Below the pieces are notes generated by a model. That model saw nothing but the letters and a program-made list of their open reading frames with translations. It ran no database searches and was not told the origin of the DNA. Made by a program: the position numbers and the translations under genes. A DNA stretch of 64,000 nt from Polytrichum commune (Eukaryota > Streptophyta > Polytrichopsida > Polytrichales > Polytrichaceae): positions 3,472,501-3,536,500 of the forward strand of contig OX485807.1 in NCBI GenBank assembly GCA_950295325.1. The letters run 5' to 3'. Within the stretch, counting starts at the first letter, position 1. Each line of letters begins with the position of its first letter. Shown piece by piece: positions 1 to 10,929 of the stretch.

Positions 1-2
1 AT

Positions 3-344
3 ACCAGCAAACACCTTGCAAACAAGGATCGTAACGAGCATACGTTTGAATTCGCAGTGAATCTCAACACACATGTGATAAGGTACAAGTACGAAGAACA
101 ATGTTATTCGTTTGAACATAAGTTGAACGGTGTTGTGATTCAAGCATGGCCAAATCAGTGCGAAGAAGGCGAATTTGAGAAAACGCTTTCTTTTTATGAA
201 GATGTCAAGCGGATGGGGATTTACCCAGCTCAAACTTTGACAAAGGATGGGGTGCATTTGATTGAACCGGAAAATGTTGCTGAGGAGATGTACCCCTACA
301 GAGGATTGAAGGTAGTTGTTAAGAAGGGTCTATTCGTCTTGTAG
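3..344 (+). CDS. 3' end of an unidentified ORF (partial at left edge)
   Basis: The frame is open from the first complete codon of the window (base 3) to a TAG at 342-344, about 113 residues, so any true start or upstream exon lies outside. An internal GTG at 57 is not evidence of a start. The product is hydrophilic with charged and aromatic residues (YKYEEQCYSFEHKLNG, FEKTLSFYEDVKRMG) and a basic end, KVVVKKGLFVL. Codon use looks protein-like and there is no low-complexity sequence. I recognise no family. It could be the last exon of a host gene or the tail of a transposon ORF; the sequence just downstream is repeat-like, which keeps the second option open. Confidence 0.35.
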   Translation, partial: TSKHLANKDRNEHTFEFAVNLNTHVIRYKYEEQCYSFEHKLNGVVIQAWPNQCEEGEFEKTLSFYEDVKRMGIYPAQTLTKDGVHLIEPENVAEEMYPYRGLKVVVKKGLFVL

Positions 345-1439
345 AGGAATGCGTAACAAAGCATTTCATCATCAGGAGGGGTTCTCTTTGCAATTATTGG
401 TTGAAGTCCCCTGCCCTAGAGGTTAGCTCACCTTGAAATTTTCCTTAGCAACAAAGTAACTGGCTTTGAGCGACCTTGAGATATCAAGGTGACCAGTATT
501 GCAACGAATGAAGAGGGATTGATTGATGTATGGTATTTGTTAATACCAGTCTTGGACCGGTATATAGGAGTTCGAGGGTATGAAGAAGGGGTAGGTAAGG
601 GTAACTCACCCAACCTAGGGTGCGGGTATCGGTATATGGGAGATCCTTTGCTATTGGGGACGGGGTGGGTTTCCAATAGGTTTTGTGATGATAATTACAC
701 TAGTATACTCCCCATTCCCAACTAGAAAATCGCTATACAAGAGGCATTGATACTTTTCAACATTTGTGCATTGCTATGCATACGACGAAGCTTCAGATGA
801 CATAACCTACATATAGGCATGTTGTTCTCCGACTTTTGTGTTAGATTTTATTGGATTTCATTGTTTCTCTCCACAACGTTGCTATTACTATGGACAACAT
901 TTTTTTTTCACTTCATCGGTAATTTCTTTGCCACATTGATTTTCCACCGTGTAATTCACGAAACATGTTGCCATGTTGCACTCTCCACGTCATGTCAATA
1001 TCCACGGTGGCATTGCAGAGTCACCCACCATGTAGATCGCGTGCCATGATCGCCATCTGATGTGTTATGTGCACATCCATACGATGTGATTCAGGGTTTA
1101 GACAATTTTCAATGTATATTATGATAGCTTGATGCCCTAAATAGAACATTTTTCATTGATTGGGCCATTTGTGGAACAATATTGCTTTTAATTTAGTAGT
1201 CGAATATAGCGTTTTGTAGATTATAGTGTTGTAAGCAAGAATCACCAACCACTCTTAATTGCGTCCTAGTCCGAGTGGGGGATTCCTCTTCACACGCCAT
1301 TCACCATTCACATGTACAACTTAAATTCAATGAATGTGGGAGAAATGGTGTGTATAACACCTTTATTTATTATAGGATGTGAGCATTCACAAATGCTTGA
1401 TTACATGCAATGTTCAAGCATTACTTGCTTGCTTGCCTT
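345..1439. other. Non-coding stretch with a dispersed-repeat trace
   Basis: No credible coding region. Around 470-560 the text CACCTTGAGATATCA followed by AGAGGGATTGATTGAT and TGGTATTTGTTAATACC closely matches a segment at about 21219-21290 (CACCTTGAGATATCA, AAGGGATTGAGTGAT, TGGTAGTTGTTGGTACC). This is a short dispersed repeat of unknown class. Short ORFs at 428-725 lie inside this repeat and look like noise. Confidence 0.4.
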
Positions 1440-2960
1440 TGATCCATGCCCCTTTTCCTAATTTTAATAATTCTTCACAAGCGGAAACATGGCTCATCAC
1501 CTACTCCACACCTTCTACTCTGCCCCAGCTCGCTCACAAAGCCAGGGAAAATTGTAAATACCAGTTTCTCCCTCCTCACAGAGCCTTGGTTGCACCTCAA
1601 ATGCCCTGCATTCGTTGAAATGACTAGCTCCTCGGACCTCACCTGCCTCAGACTTGCACATTGCATGGAGAAAGCACAGAAAAGGCCCTCACATAGGAGT
1701 CACTCGACCTCCTCCCGTAATGCCAACCATGGCAGAGGCAAATCCACATAAACGGTCCGCTCCTTGCGAGGTTCCCCGGAAATCCTACCTCTAGAGCGTG
1801 CTGAACCTCCCCGTCATCCCTGATTCAACCTTAGTCCTGGCGAAATCTTCCCGTGTTGATTGTGCTCTCTGCTCCTGGTAGTCGAATGCATGCACTTGAC
1901 CCTTCGGAACCCAGCCTTTGCTGACGAACTTGCCCAGGATCCGCTCCCGGTTCCGGACTCTGATGCACTAGACCCTGGTCGGAGCTTCCGCCTGGTTGCG
2001 GCAGAACTGTTGTCGGTCAAGCAGAGAGTTCATATGCCGCGTGAAAGGCGTTAGCCCAAAGCTCCAATATGAGAGCTCAGCGTAACACATCTCCTGTGAA
2101 GCCTTCGAAGGTCTCCCGATCCCTTTGTCGTGCGGGGAAGCCCAACATTTGACCGCCTTGATGCAGTCGTGGGCTATCACGTGCAAACTATGTTGCCGGA
2201 GCCAATGGTGCGGTTACCGCTGTGCGGCATCGTCTGCATCGACATCGCCTTAAGCCAAGAAGACTGCACCCCTGATTCAACAACTTTCTCCCCTTGTAGC
2301 CTCACGCAGCACGTCCTCAGTCCCGCATACTGCTCTGGTATCTACCTCCTCCGGCTTCCCGATCAGGGTGACCTATGCACCGGTGCCTCCCTAGTCGCCA
2401 TGCTTCCCGATCTAGGCCTCCGTCAATGTCCGTCCCAAGCTTCTTATGCTATCGATGGCATTGATGAGCTATGGTGCCTCTTCGATTGCCGACCCTAGCT
2501 ACCAATGTGGGAGGAGACCCTCTAAGTGGTGCGGCAGCTCAGATTCGGTAATGCGGCCCCCCGAAGACTCACCGCTCTTGAACCTGCACATGCTTTGTGT
2601 GTCCTCCTAAATCTTCCGTGTCAACTCAGATCATTAACCGGGATGCCTTCCCCAAACCGAGGCTCTACCAAACCAGCTTCAGATTACTGCACTCATGATC
2701 ACTACAAGACCCTGCAAGAAAACAACATTCTCCACCAAGGCAGCGGCTCCGCCTCCTTCCTCACTCCTCCCCTTCTCATTTGAGCAGGGCTTCCGCCTCT
2801 CACCCCTTGAGGTTCTCCCTCCTTGCATAAATGACCTCCTCCTCCCTTACCTCCCGAGACCCCTCCAACTTTCCCCTTTTTTCTCGCTTTGCCCGGCATC
2901 TTCGGACCACCCGAAGAAAAAACGGGTTTCACCTCTCTCCTTGGCCTTCGCCTTCTAGGA
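1440..2960. other. GC-rich island with no recognisable gene
   Basis: Composition changes from AT-rich flanks to clearly GC-rich sequence at about 1440 and back at about 2960. Several 60-120 aa ORFs occur on both strands (for example 2130-2498 plus, 1968-2186 minus), but none shows a domain, repeat or motif I recognise, and they overlap each other. The island may be an old inserted element (LTR or leader) or a decayed gene. No terminal repeats were found around it. Confidence 0.3.
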
Positions 2961-3560
2961 TTCCATCCTCGCACACACATTAATTGCTCTTACCCCTTTT
3001 ATTTTAGTTAAATTCATTTTACCTCTCCCTAAGGGTGAGGTTGACTTCTTTAAATTGCATTTCCGTCTCCCACGATTTATGTTAAGGTTAATTAACATGT
3101 GAGCGCAATTTTCGGGCTCACAAGTATTTTGCACATGACACAGCCAAATTAATTCTAATGATTTTGCCATCCACAATAAATGCATCATCATTTCAATATG
3201 TCATTCATTTCACATGCGATCCCTATAAGTATTGGTTTTCAATGTTTTAATGTATGTCATTGCACATTTTATGTGATAATATTATTTATTTAATTGATAA
3301 CATACACCATTCTTGTGTATTAAAAAAATCACACAAATTCGGTCACTTCATGTTTACATAACAAAATATTTTCCAAACATATTTCTTCCCATGTAATATT
3401 CTTTGTTGTTGTTTAGTTTTTATGTTGATTCCATCTTGCATTGTCATGACATTTAGCTTCATGTTTTAGAATGATAATTTGCAAGATGTCACTACGAGCG
3501 CAAAATGATATTGTGCCTTGTTGGATTCTATACTTCCTACTATGCATCTCGGAAGCTAGC
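2961..3560. other. AT-rich intergenic sequence
   Basis: AT-rich sequence with many stops in all frames. I see no gene, RNA or repeat structure here. Confidence 0.5.
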
Positions 3561-4507
3561 TACCGTAGTTTAATAGCAGGTTCGGCACAAAATAATTCTA
3601 AAAATAGATGCCTAAAATTTTGGAATATTATTGGCATTTTTTGCCAAATATAAAATTAATTATTTTTGAAAATTGCCTAAAAGTAAGAAATTTTTACTTC
3701 TCACTAGAGTTTTACTTACAATGGAAGCATATGTGAATTTTGAAGGAGAGAAGGTGCTCCTTTTGTAATCAAGCTCACGTACATTAGTCCACAAAGAATA
3801 TGGGTTAAGAAGTAGCAAGACTCTAGGCGAGGCTTTTCAAATGTGTTGTGCACAAATTTTTGGAGTCCAATTGAGCATAGAAGATGAAGTTTTATAGAAT
3901 TTTGTCCAACTAACAAAAGTTGAGAAATCAATCCTTCTTCCACCTCCAACAAGTTTTGTGTCAAAATAAGTCTTTATGCAAAAGATATAGACAAAACATT
4001 GCAGCCGTGTAAAGATCAAAAAATTAAAATGCGTTCACAACAGTTTTTTGGAGCTCATTTGTGCATAGAAGATCAACTTTTTTGGAATTTTGTTGGTCTA
4101 AGAAAAGTTTAGAAATCAAGTAATCTTTCACCTCCAACAAATTTTATGTCATTTGAAGACTCTATGCAAAAGTTATGCGTGTTATAAAAATGACGTCTAA
4201 CTAGGTGCTTCACCTCAAAGTTTACATATCCCATATGCATTGTTGAACACAACTCCACTCTACTTGCATAAAGCACAGAGCATTCTCAACTCTTCACTCA
4301 CATCTTACTTGTCATTCAAAGCAAGAGAGATGTACAAGGTATAATTTGAAATAGAAAATTAAAAATGAATGTAAGCCGAATTTTTAAAAATTAAAAGAGA
4401 AAATTGCCGAAAATATGAATATACTATTTTAAGGTGCCGAACCTACTTTTTTAACTTTAATTAAATATTAGGCAGCAAGTTGCCTAACCTGCTAGTAAAC
4501 TACGGTA
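3561..4507. mobile_element. Non-autonomous DNA transposon with TACCGTAG terminal inverted repeats
   Basis: The left end starts TACCGTAGTTTAATAGCAGG. The reverse complement of the right end starts TACCGTAGTTTACTAGCAGG. Over the first 27 bases only two differ (the next bases are TTCGGCA against TTAGGCA). The element is 947 bp and has no transposase ORF. A subterminal GGTTCGGCAC motif recurs inverted near 4431-4445. The interior carries two imperfect direct copies of ~188 bp. If the duplicated target is TA, the terminus would be CCGTAG; no longer clean target duplication is visible, so I leave the superfamily open. Confidence 0.7.
3850..4185. repeat. Two-copy ~188-bp direct repeat inside the TACCGTAG element
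   Basis: Both copies contain TTTTTGGAG, CATAGAAGAT, GGAATTTTGT or GAATTTTGT, AGAAATCAA, CACCTCCAACAA, TATGTCA or TGTGTCA, and TATGCAAAAG in the same order. They start near 3858 and 4046. Confidence 0.6.
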
Positions 4508-5348
4508 TTCTAGACTTTTGCAGTTGCACGTTATATATGCATATTCTTCATTCCATGCCTCTTGAATCTACTTCACTTCATTCTCATTTCATGTTGCATG
4601 ACTTCTTCCCTTGTATATTGCTCTCAATTGGCGATGCTCCTTGCAACTCACCAATTTCGGTCAAACCTTTGTTTGTATTATGATAGACATTCACATTGCA
4701 AATGAAATTTGACAATCTACATCTATTGTCCATATCTATTTTACATAACCAATATCTTAGATGAGACCCCTCCCCTATGTGAAACCTCCCATTATACATG
4801 TACCTTGTGTTTAATCATTGTTGTTGGGGCCAAAACATAATAAAGTGAACAAAAGTTGTACCATGTTAGTTTAAAGGCGTAAGTAGCCACATTTTCTACT
4901 TATATAACTCAAAGCAATAATAATGATTTATATTGAAGTTACTATTAAGGTGGGTCATGAAATTTTCATAAATATATTTGCAAACTATATGATTTACATT
5001 CATAAAAGTGCATTCTAAAGTTTGTAGAATCTATTGTCATAATTGTTAGTTTTCAAAAAGTTAGGGTAATGTAGACCTGAAGAAAATGTATTTTATTTCA
5101 AAATTTGTGGTGCACTAACATTCACTACGATCTTGCCAAATACTTAGACTATGCACACAATCCATAGCAAAGTTTGAGGTAGGTTTTAGCTCAAATCCAC
5201 CACCTAGTTTAGGATCTATTTCATATGTATCTCTATAATACTAATGAGGCACAAATTGCGTATTATGTTTGGTTCAAACCTATTGGAGGGCGTCATGGTC
5301 TCAAAATGACATTTGGTATAAAATTGAACCTACTTCCCTTACTACAGA
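4508..5348. other. AT-rich intergenic sequence
   Basis: Short ORFs (4480-4683, 4584-4799) are low-complexity and unsupported. No RNA gene or repeat is visible. Confidence 0.5.
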
Positions 5349-5976
5349 CTCGGGGAGGTCACTCCCTCTTATATTAATGCATACATGTGTGCTTAGGACT
5401 TATTTATCGGGGGGCTATTTACCTTGTAGAAAAGATTATAAGGTATAGTATTTTTCATAATAATGGTAAATGCTTGTATTTTAATACACCCTACCAATAA
5501 TTATAATTTTTTTGGGGAATCATTCAAAAATACCCTATTTTACTTATACTGCCAAAGAAAATTGGAAAGAAGATTGCAATTCAAACAACATGCTAATTTT
5601 TTCCCTCCCGGCACGTAGGTAGAGAACATTAACTCCACATTAGATACGTTGGTTTAAGAATGTTCAAACTAGCCAGCCTACAAAGTCATCCATCCAAGCT
5701 TTTTCAACAAAAATTCACCTCTTTTCATCCACTAGCACAAACCTTACCCTAGACCCGCCACCCCTGGTAATTATTTCCATGTTATTTTATATCTACTAAC
5801 TAGATAAAAAAGAGGCCATTATATGTGATAGTATTTTACATGTAAACATGTTTCATTATTTTTAAACCCCCTATATTATATGTACGTTTTGTGCAAAATT
5901 TATCCACAATGAATATATTAAACCCTAATTTTTATTGCACGTTGTTTCTACGATTTTCGATAGTGACCTCCCCGAG
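5349..5976. mobile_element. CTCGGGG-TIR transposon, copy A (628 bp)
   Basis: The left end reads CTCGGGGAGGTCACT and the right end is its exact inverse, AGTGACCTCCCCGAG. The flanks are ACTACAGA (5341-5348) and ACTACAAA (5977-5984), an 8-bp target duplication with one mismatch. The terminus resembles the CTCGGGGGGTGCAC ends of the elements at 11429 and 36749, which also have 8-bp duplications. The interior is AT-rich, unlike those two, and has no conserved ORF, so this is a distinct, non-autonomous subfamily member. Confidence 0.75.
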
Positions 5977-7294
5977 ACTACAAATGAAAATTGTATCATA
6001 GTGGAAGGGCATACCCCTTTTTATGTTCACTTTACCATGCTTTGGCATGTTGCCGTCATTTTGCATGCAAACCTTCATAATTTCATTCATGCATACCTTA
6101 ACTTCCTCCTAGCGCGTGAACCAATAGTTGACACCTCATTCCATCGTTCTATGCAAGTGTAGACTAGCCTTACTTCTTATGACCTCCAAAAATCCCACGA
6201 GTATGGCATATTTTTATATGTACTTACATACAAGTTTGGATATTTACCACCCTATGTAGCCTCTAACAAATTCCACAACTACACGTCATGGCTCTACCCA
6301 ATTACCAAACATATGGAAGAGTTGTGAGTTTTGTGATAACCTTACACATCTTAATAAGATGAGCTTGATGTTGAGCCATTGCTTGCACTCCCACCTTTGC
6401 TTTCATTATTTGCATTGCCCTTATTTCCTCCCTTTGACGCCTCACAATCATCGTCCACTTGCAAGCATGACTTCTTAAATAGTCTATGTTCTTCTAGAAG
6501 GTTCTTCCACCCCTAATTGCAAGCAGCACTCAATTCTGAATGTGATGGAAATTGACCAAAATTGACATATTGCATGCAAAACATGTTTGCCAATGAAAAT
6601 CACCATCGACATAATGAAAACATGACCACTTCCACATCACTCAACATTGATAGCACACATTCATGAGGTAAGCAACAACACACCTTATTCAATTTCATTC
6701 GATGTGTACTCATTTTTTCACTGGCATGTAATTTTACATCATGCCATTGATACAAATACTCACAAACTTGTTGATAGTGCCCTTCGCTGCAAACCTTCCA
6801 AACTTGTGAAGTTGCCCTTGTTTCAGTCAAACCATAGCTGCCTTCGTCCTTGCTTCAAATTCTTGAAATCTTCATTCCTAAGTTTCTTTGCTAGGCTAGT
6901 GGAAATTCTGGATTTGACATCTCGCTCTGGAAGAGAAAACGTTTTTATGAATTTCTCAAGAGCTGAAAAAAGAATACTGCCATGAGAATGTCTCCATAAT
7001 GTTTTGTATACTTGTAGGCGATTCTTGAAATTCTTGAAATTAATTGCAGAGGTGTCCATGATGTCTCTCAAGTTGCATGAATGAAGAAAATTATTTTACA
7101 AGGCAATTTACCCCCACGTCAATCACCTAAAAGAAAAGTTACATGAGAGAAAGCAAATGCCCCCCTAAATAATGTAGGCGTTGATACAATACACTCAAAC
7201 ATTGAAAACACACCCCTTTTCAAGTAATGCTAGAACAGTCGGGAAACCCTTACCAATGGGGGGTTGGTTCGGAAGAGGAACCGCCCCCAACCAT
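5977..7294. other. Intergenic sequence without a recognised gene
   Basis: ORFs at 6600-6830 (minus), 6647-6985 (plus) and 6823-7071 (minus) overlap on opposite strands and match no family I know. No RNA gene or terminal repeats are visible. Confidence 0.45.
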
Positions 7295-7304
7295 TGCGGA
7301 GTTG

Positions 7305-7601
7305 CAGCGACGCTATCTTGTGAGCGGTGAGCAGAAAATTTGAATTTTTTTTAAAAAAAATCAGAATATTTGACTTAATGCTTACACCAAGTAGGACTCT
7401 AAACCCTAAACCCTAAACCCTAAAACCCTAAAACCCTAAACTCTAAACCCCCTAAACCCTTATTAACCACTTTAATGTCTAGATGATGACTATTTAAATT
7501 GGGCCATTTGAAAAAAATTCAAAAATTTGAAGAATAAAAATTCAAATTTTCTGCTCACGGCTCACTGCTCACCGCTCACCGCTCACAAGATAGCATTCCT
7601 G
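7305..7601. mobile_element. MITE with GTGAGC-repeat TIRs and a telomere-repeat core (297 bp)
   Basis: The left terminus is CAGCGACGCTATCTTGTGAG and the reverse-complemented right terminus is CAGGAATGCTATCTTGTGAG. Both continue into tandem GTGAGCGGTGAGC-type units and then GAGCAGAAAATTTGAATTTT. The element is flanked by a perfect 10-bp duplication, TGCGGAGTTG, at 7295-7304 and 7602-7611. A 10-bp duplication fits MULE-type insertion better than hAT (8 bp). There is no ORF. Confidence 0.85.
7398..7462. repeat. Interstitial plant telomere repeats (CCCTAAA)n
   Basis: About seven CTAAACC-type units, partly slipped (CCCTAAAA, CCCCTAAA), lie in the middle of the 297-bp MITE. This is the Arabidopsis-type plant telomere motif. 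Confidence 0.9.
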
Positions 7602-7611
7602 TGCGGAGTTG

Positions 7612-8195
7612 AAGCAAAAGGGGGTTAGGGAGTACCTGCAAGGTGTAACTGCATGCACTTTATTTTTATGGTGTCATTAGTGGCACATGGTATGACGAGA
7701 TTGTGACACTTCCACAGATTATGGTAGTTAGTGTCATGTTCACACTTTCAAGCAAACATGTAGTTTTTACTGGTTGTGATTTCTTGCTGCCTTTTTAAAC
7801 GTTTGTTGGATTCAAGGTGATCTTGCCCATTGTGGGTTTTTTGGGTGTTTTTTTCTTTTTTTTTTCGTCGCCAAGTTGTTTGCTATGATTTCTTGCTAGG
7901 GTTTAGTGTTTTATATGCAAAAATGGTTTGCTGCATAATTTTGTTGATTGTGACAGGTGGGCAAGTGGTGTACTATGGTTACTCTCAGTGTTTTAATGCT
8001 CGTTACAATGAGTTAATAGGGGTCATGGTGATTTAATGCTACTTAGGGTTCTTCATTTTGTGTTTTTAGTCTTAATTATGTGATCATGGATGAGGTGGGT
8101 GTAAGGTTTCATGAGGAATTCACCTTAACAAATGTAAGGGGCATTTGTATTAACGTTGAGTCAGTGTTGGAGATCCAAATAACTAGCAGCACCAC
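7612..8195. other. Intergenic sequence, T-rich
   Basis: Holds a T-rich tract at about 7845-7865 and no supported gene. Confidence 0.5.
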
Positions 8196-8405
8196 CAGGG
8201 AATGCTATCTTGTGAGCAGTGAGCAATAACACGTGAGCAGTGAGGAAGGAAAAATATTTGGTAATAGACCCTCTGGTATCCTATAACCATGGTATTTTGG
8301 CATAATTGTAGGGTTAAAAAACAATAAGGGTGGGGAGAATAAACAACATAATTCTAGATTATGAGTAGTGAGAGATGAACATTGAGAAGTGAAAACGACA
8401 ATGGG
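8196..8405. mobile_element. Relic of the GTGAGC-TIR MITE family
   Basis: It begins CAGGGAATGCTATCTTGTGA, the same terminus as the MITE at 7305-7601, followed by GTGAGCAGTGAG units. I did not find a clean inverted right end. Degenerate GAGTAGTGAGAG and GAGAAGTGAAAAC copies run in the same direction to about 8395. It is a truncated or rearranged copy. Confidence 0.5.
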
Positions 8406-9650
8406 CATATATATGTATCATATAGAAATTTTAATAATTATATCGCATCCCTTATGACACAATAATAATAATTATCATTGACATTCAAAGTAAGACCAAC
8501 TTTAAAAAATAAAACACAACATATTACAAGAAATCCTTAATTTTGCAATAAGTCAATAATACAATACAAACATAAAAATTTATAATTAAGATAAAAGTGG
8601 ATAGAAAACATGGGTAAGTCCAAGATATAAATGAAAGTATATTAAAAAAAATGATGACAAAAATAAAAGCCTTAGTTATGGTACTCGAACAAGTGCTACC
8701 AAAGAACTAACCATCATTAAAAGTTGTTGTGATGGATCCTGAACATGAATCGGCCTCTAAATCTATGAAATCCAAAACTTGCCGATCATAATGTTTAGTG
8801 TTTCTATGCATTGAAGGGGAAAGTTGAGCAACAAGAAAAGAAGCCATATTCTCAACATAAATAAGGAGGCCTCAAGGGGGAGATGGACTTGATAAAAATC
8901 TTGGATCTTCAAAAAATGGTCGCCAACGTCGGCGAAATTGTGGTATCACATTGCTAGAACATGATCACATAAATATATTATTAATTATTGTTAATTTCAT
9001 ATGACTTTAGGGAAATATTTGTGGAATATGCTAAAAAAAGTATATTAAAAAAAACCAATCATATAGAGCTTTTAAAGAAGAGAACAAACAAACTTACTCA
9101 CAAAATTGATTGATGGCCTCGCGATTAACAATTGGAGAATAAACAAAGTCTTCATAATTGATGTTTTTGGCGCTAAGTAAAGGGGATTGCACAATGAAAG
9201 GCTTCAAGATGGAATCAAAAATATCTTCTGTTGCCTTCCAATGCCAAGAGGTGATGCTTTAAAATGCGGCAGACATGTATGTAGGGTCCTATCAAAGACA
9301 TAATAGAACACGATTATGAAGAGAACAATCAATGACATATAGTAGTTGATATTGCGAGCATATGAAGAAAAAAATAACAAAGAAAAAATAAATGAATTTA
9401 TATATGTCAATGCAGTGAAGTCTGTAACAATGTCCTCAGATTTTTAAAAAACATAGATCAAAACTTGTAAAAACAATGGATCTTTTTTTCATGGACCCCT
9501 CCGATGTGTAACACCGTCATCTCTCATAAGTTGAGAAGTAGCATCCGTGAAGTTGTATAAAATATCATCATCCAAATCCATATCATTATTTGAAAGATTT
9601 TTATTAGTATTCATTTGAAAAGGCAAAGGCAGACGATTCTATCCGGAAGT
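8406..9650. other. AT-rich intergenic sequence
   Basis: No supported gene. It lies where the 5' LTR of the downstream gypsy element would be expected, but I found no match here to the sequence following the chromodomain (16319 onward). Confidence 0.45.
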
Positions 9651-10049
9651 ATAATAAAAAAAGAATCAAAATTACCTATAAAAATGAAAGAAAATGTGAA
9701 AGAAAGAATTGGGAGACGAACCGTTTTGTTGAAATTGTGGGGGTCCTCTCACCACAGCGCCACAAGTCCCAGGTGTCACTCCGGGGCCCCCTTTATGCCC
9801 ATGGTGTTTTGAACGCTTCTCATGAAGAGGTGTGCAACACCGCCATTGATTCTAATAACAATGATGGGGATAATGAAAGGGCTCTCGCAAACCTCGAAGA
9901 AAATTCGGGGCTTAAATTACCGGATGCACCCGAGAACTTGAAAAAGTGATGATATTGAATTGAAATTCCAACTCAAAATGTTTGAGTACATGGACTCCAT
10001 GAATGAAGAAGTCAAATGTAGTAAGAAAAAGAGGATCCGACAAAAAAAA

Positions 10050-10143
10050 TGATTGAGTTCCTTATGATGTAAGATGTTAAAAATCTTCTTCAACAAAGAA
10101 GTTGGCTAAAGTAAACATGCCAAGTACTTTCTCGGGGTTTGGT

Positions 10144-10178
<35 letters not shown>

Positions 10179-10830
10179 AAAGAAAAAAAATAGACAATTA
10201 GTATGATGTCCAAAGGCCCGAGGTGGACGACAAGGTCACCATAGCGGTTATCTTTTGAAAGACCATGCGCTTGAGTAGTGGACTAGCAAAAAAACGCTAG
10301 AGCCTAAGGTGGTAGCAAGCTTGACTTGGGTTGGCATCATGGAGTTGTTTGTTGAGAGGGTCACGCCGGAGTCCCAAGAATTGCATGAGGGAATGAACTT
10401 GGTGCAAATGAGGTACACAAGGTCTTAAGGCCTATATGTGCAATTTTTAACGCCCAAATGAATATTACACCTAAGATGGATAAGTTTTATAAGGAATGGA
10501 TTTTCTAAGGTGCTTGCAAAAATGGGTGGTGGATGTTTTGTTCAAGTTTCTAAAAGCTTTTCGAGGATGTGGCAAGGACCATCAAATTGCCAAGAGCAAT
10601 GAAGCCGATGGCCCAAAAAGGAAGTTGGGCGGCACCTCACAACAAAGTAGCTCGAGCCAGCATATATCCCGAGGTAAAGAGCGTAAGAAGTTTGGGCCAT
10701 TATACCAACACAAAAGACAAACCGAATGTACAACTCTCAACAATGGTGGCACCCAAGGAGGAAAACCACCCAATATTATAAACAAAGAGAGTAACTTTGT
10801 GGTACTAGGGCAAATCATATTTGTGTTGTG
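10050..10830 (+). pseudogene. Ty3/gypsy gag remnant
   Basis: Reading across frames, the region gives a Retrotrans_gag-like series: WTSKKTLEPKVVASLTW, FVERVTPESQELHEGMNL, then RPYVCNFNAQMNITPKMDKF and LQKWVVDVLFKFLKAF, followed by a Ser/Gln-rich basic tail. Stops and frame changes interrupt it several times. No intact CCHC knuckle is visible. An (AAC)n tract lies near its start. Confidence 0.7.
10144..10178. repeat. (AAC)n microsatellite
   Basis: About 11 AAC units followed by an A-rich run, in the gag leader of the gypsy element. In the gag frame it would encode poly-asparagine. Confidence 0.95.
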
Positions 10831-10929
10831 AACAGAATGTTAGAAAATGGCCTTATAGTACCAAGACAAATCATGTTTGGATTGCGGACTGAATGTTAGA
10901 TGGTGGCTTTGTGTCCAAGGCTAGTAGCC

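Noticed and set aside
2130-2498. 122-aa ORF in the GC-rich island
   Set aside because: Cys/Pro/Leu-rich with overlapping ORFs on both strands, as expected of GC-rich non-coding DNA.
7398-7462. Chromosome end or telomere
   Set aside because: Only about 60 bp, imperfect, and enclosed by MITE inverted repeats with a target duplication.
7305-7601. hAT-type MITE because of its CAGGG-like end
   Set aside because: The flanking duplication is a perfect 10 bp, not 8 bp.
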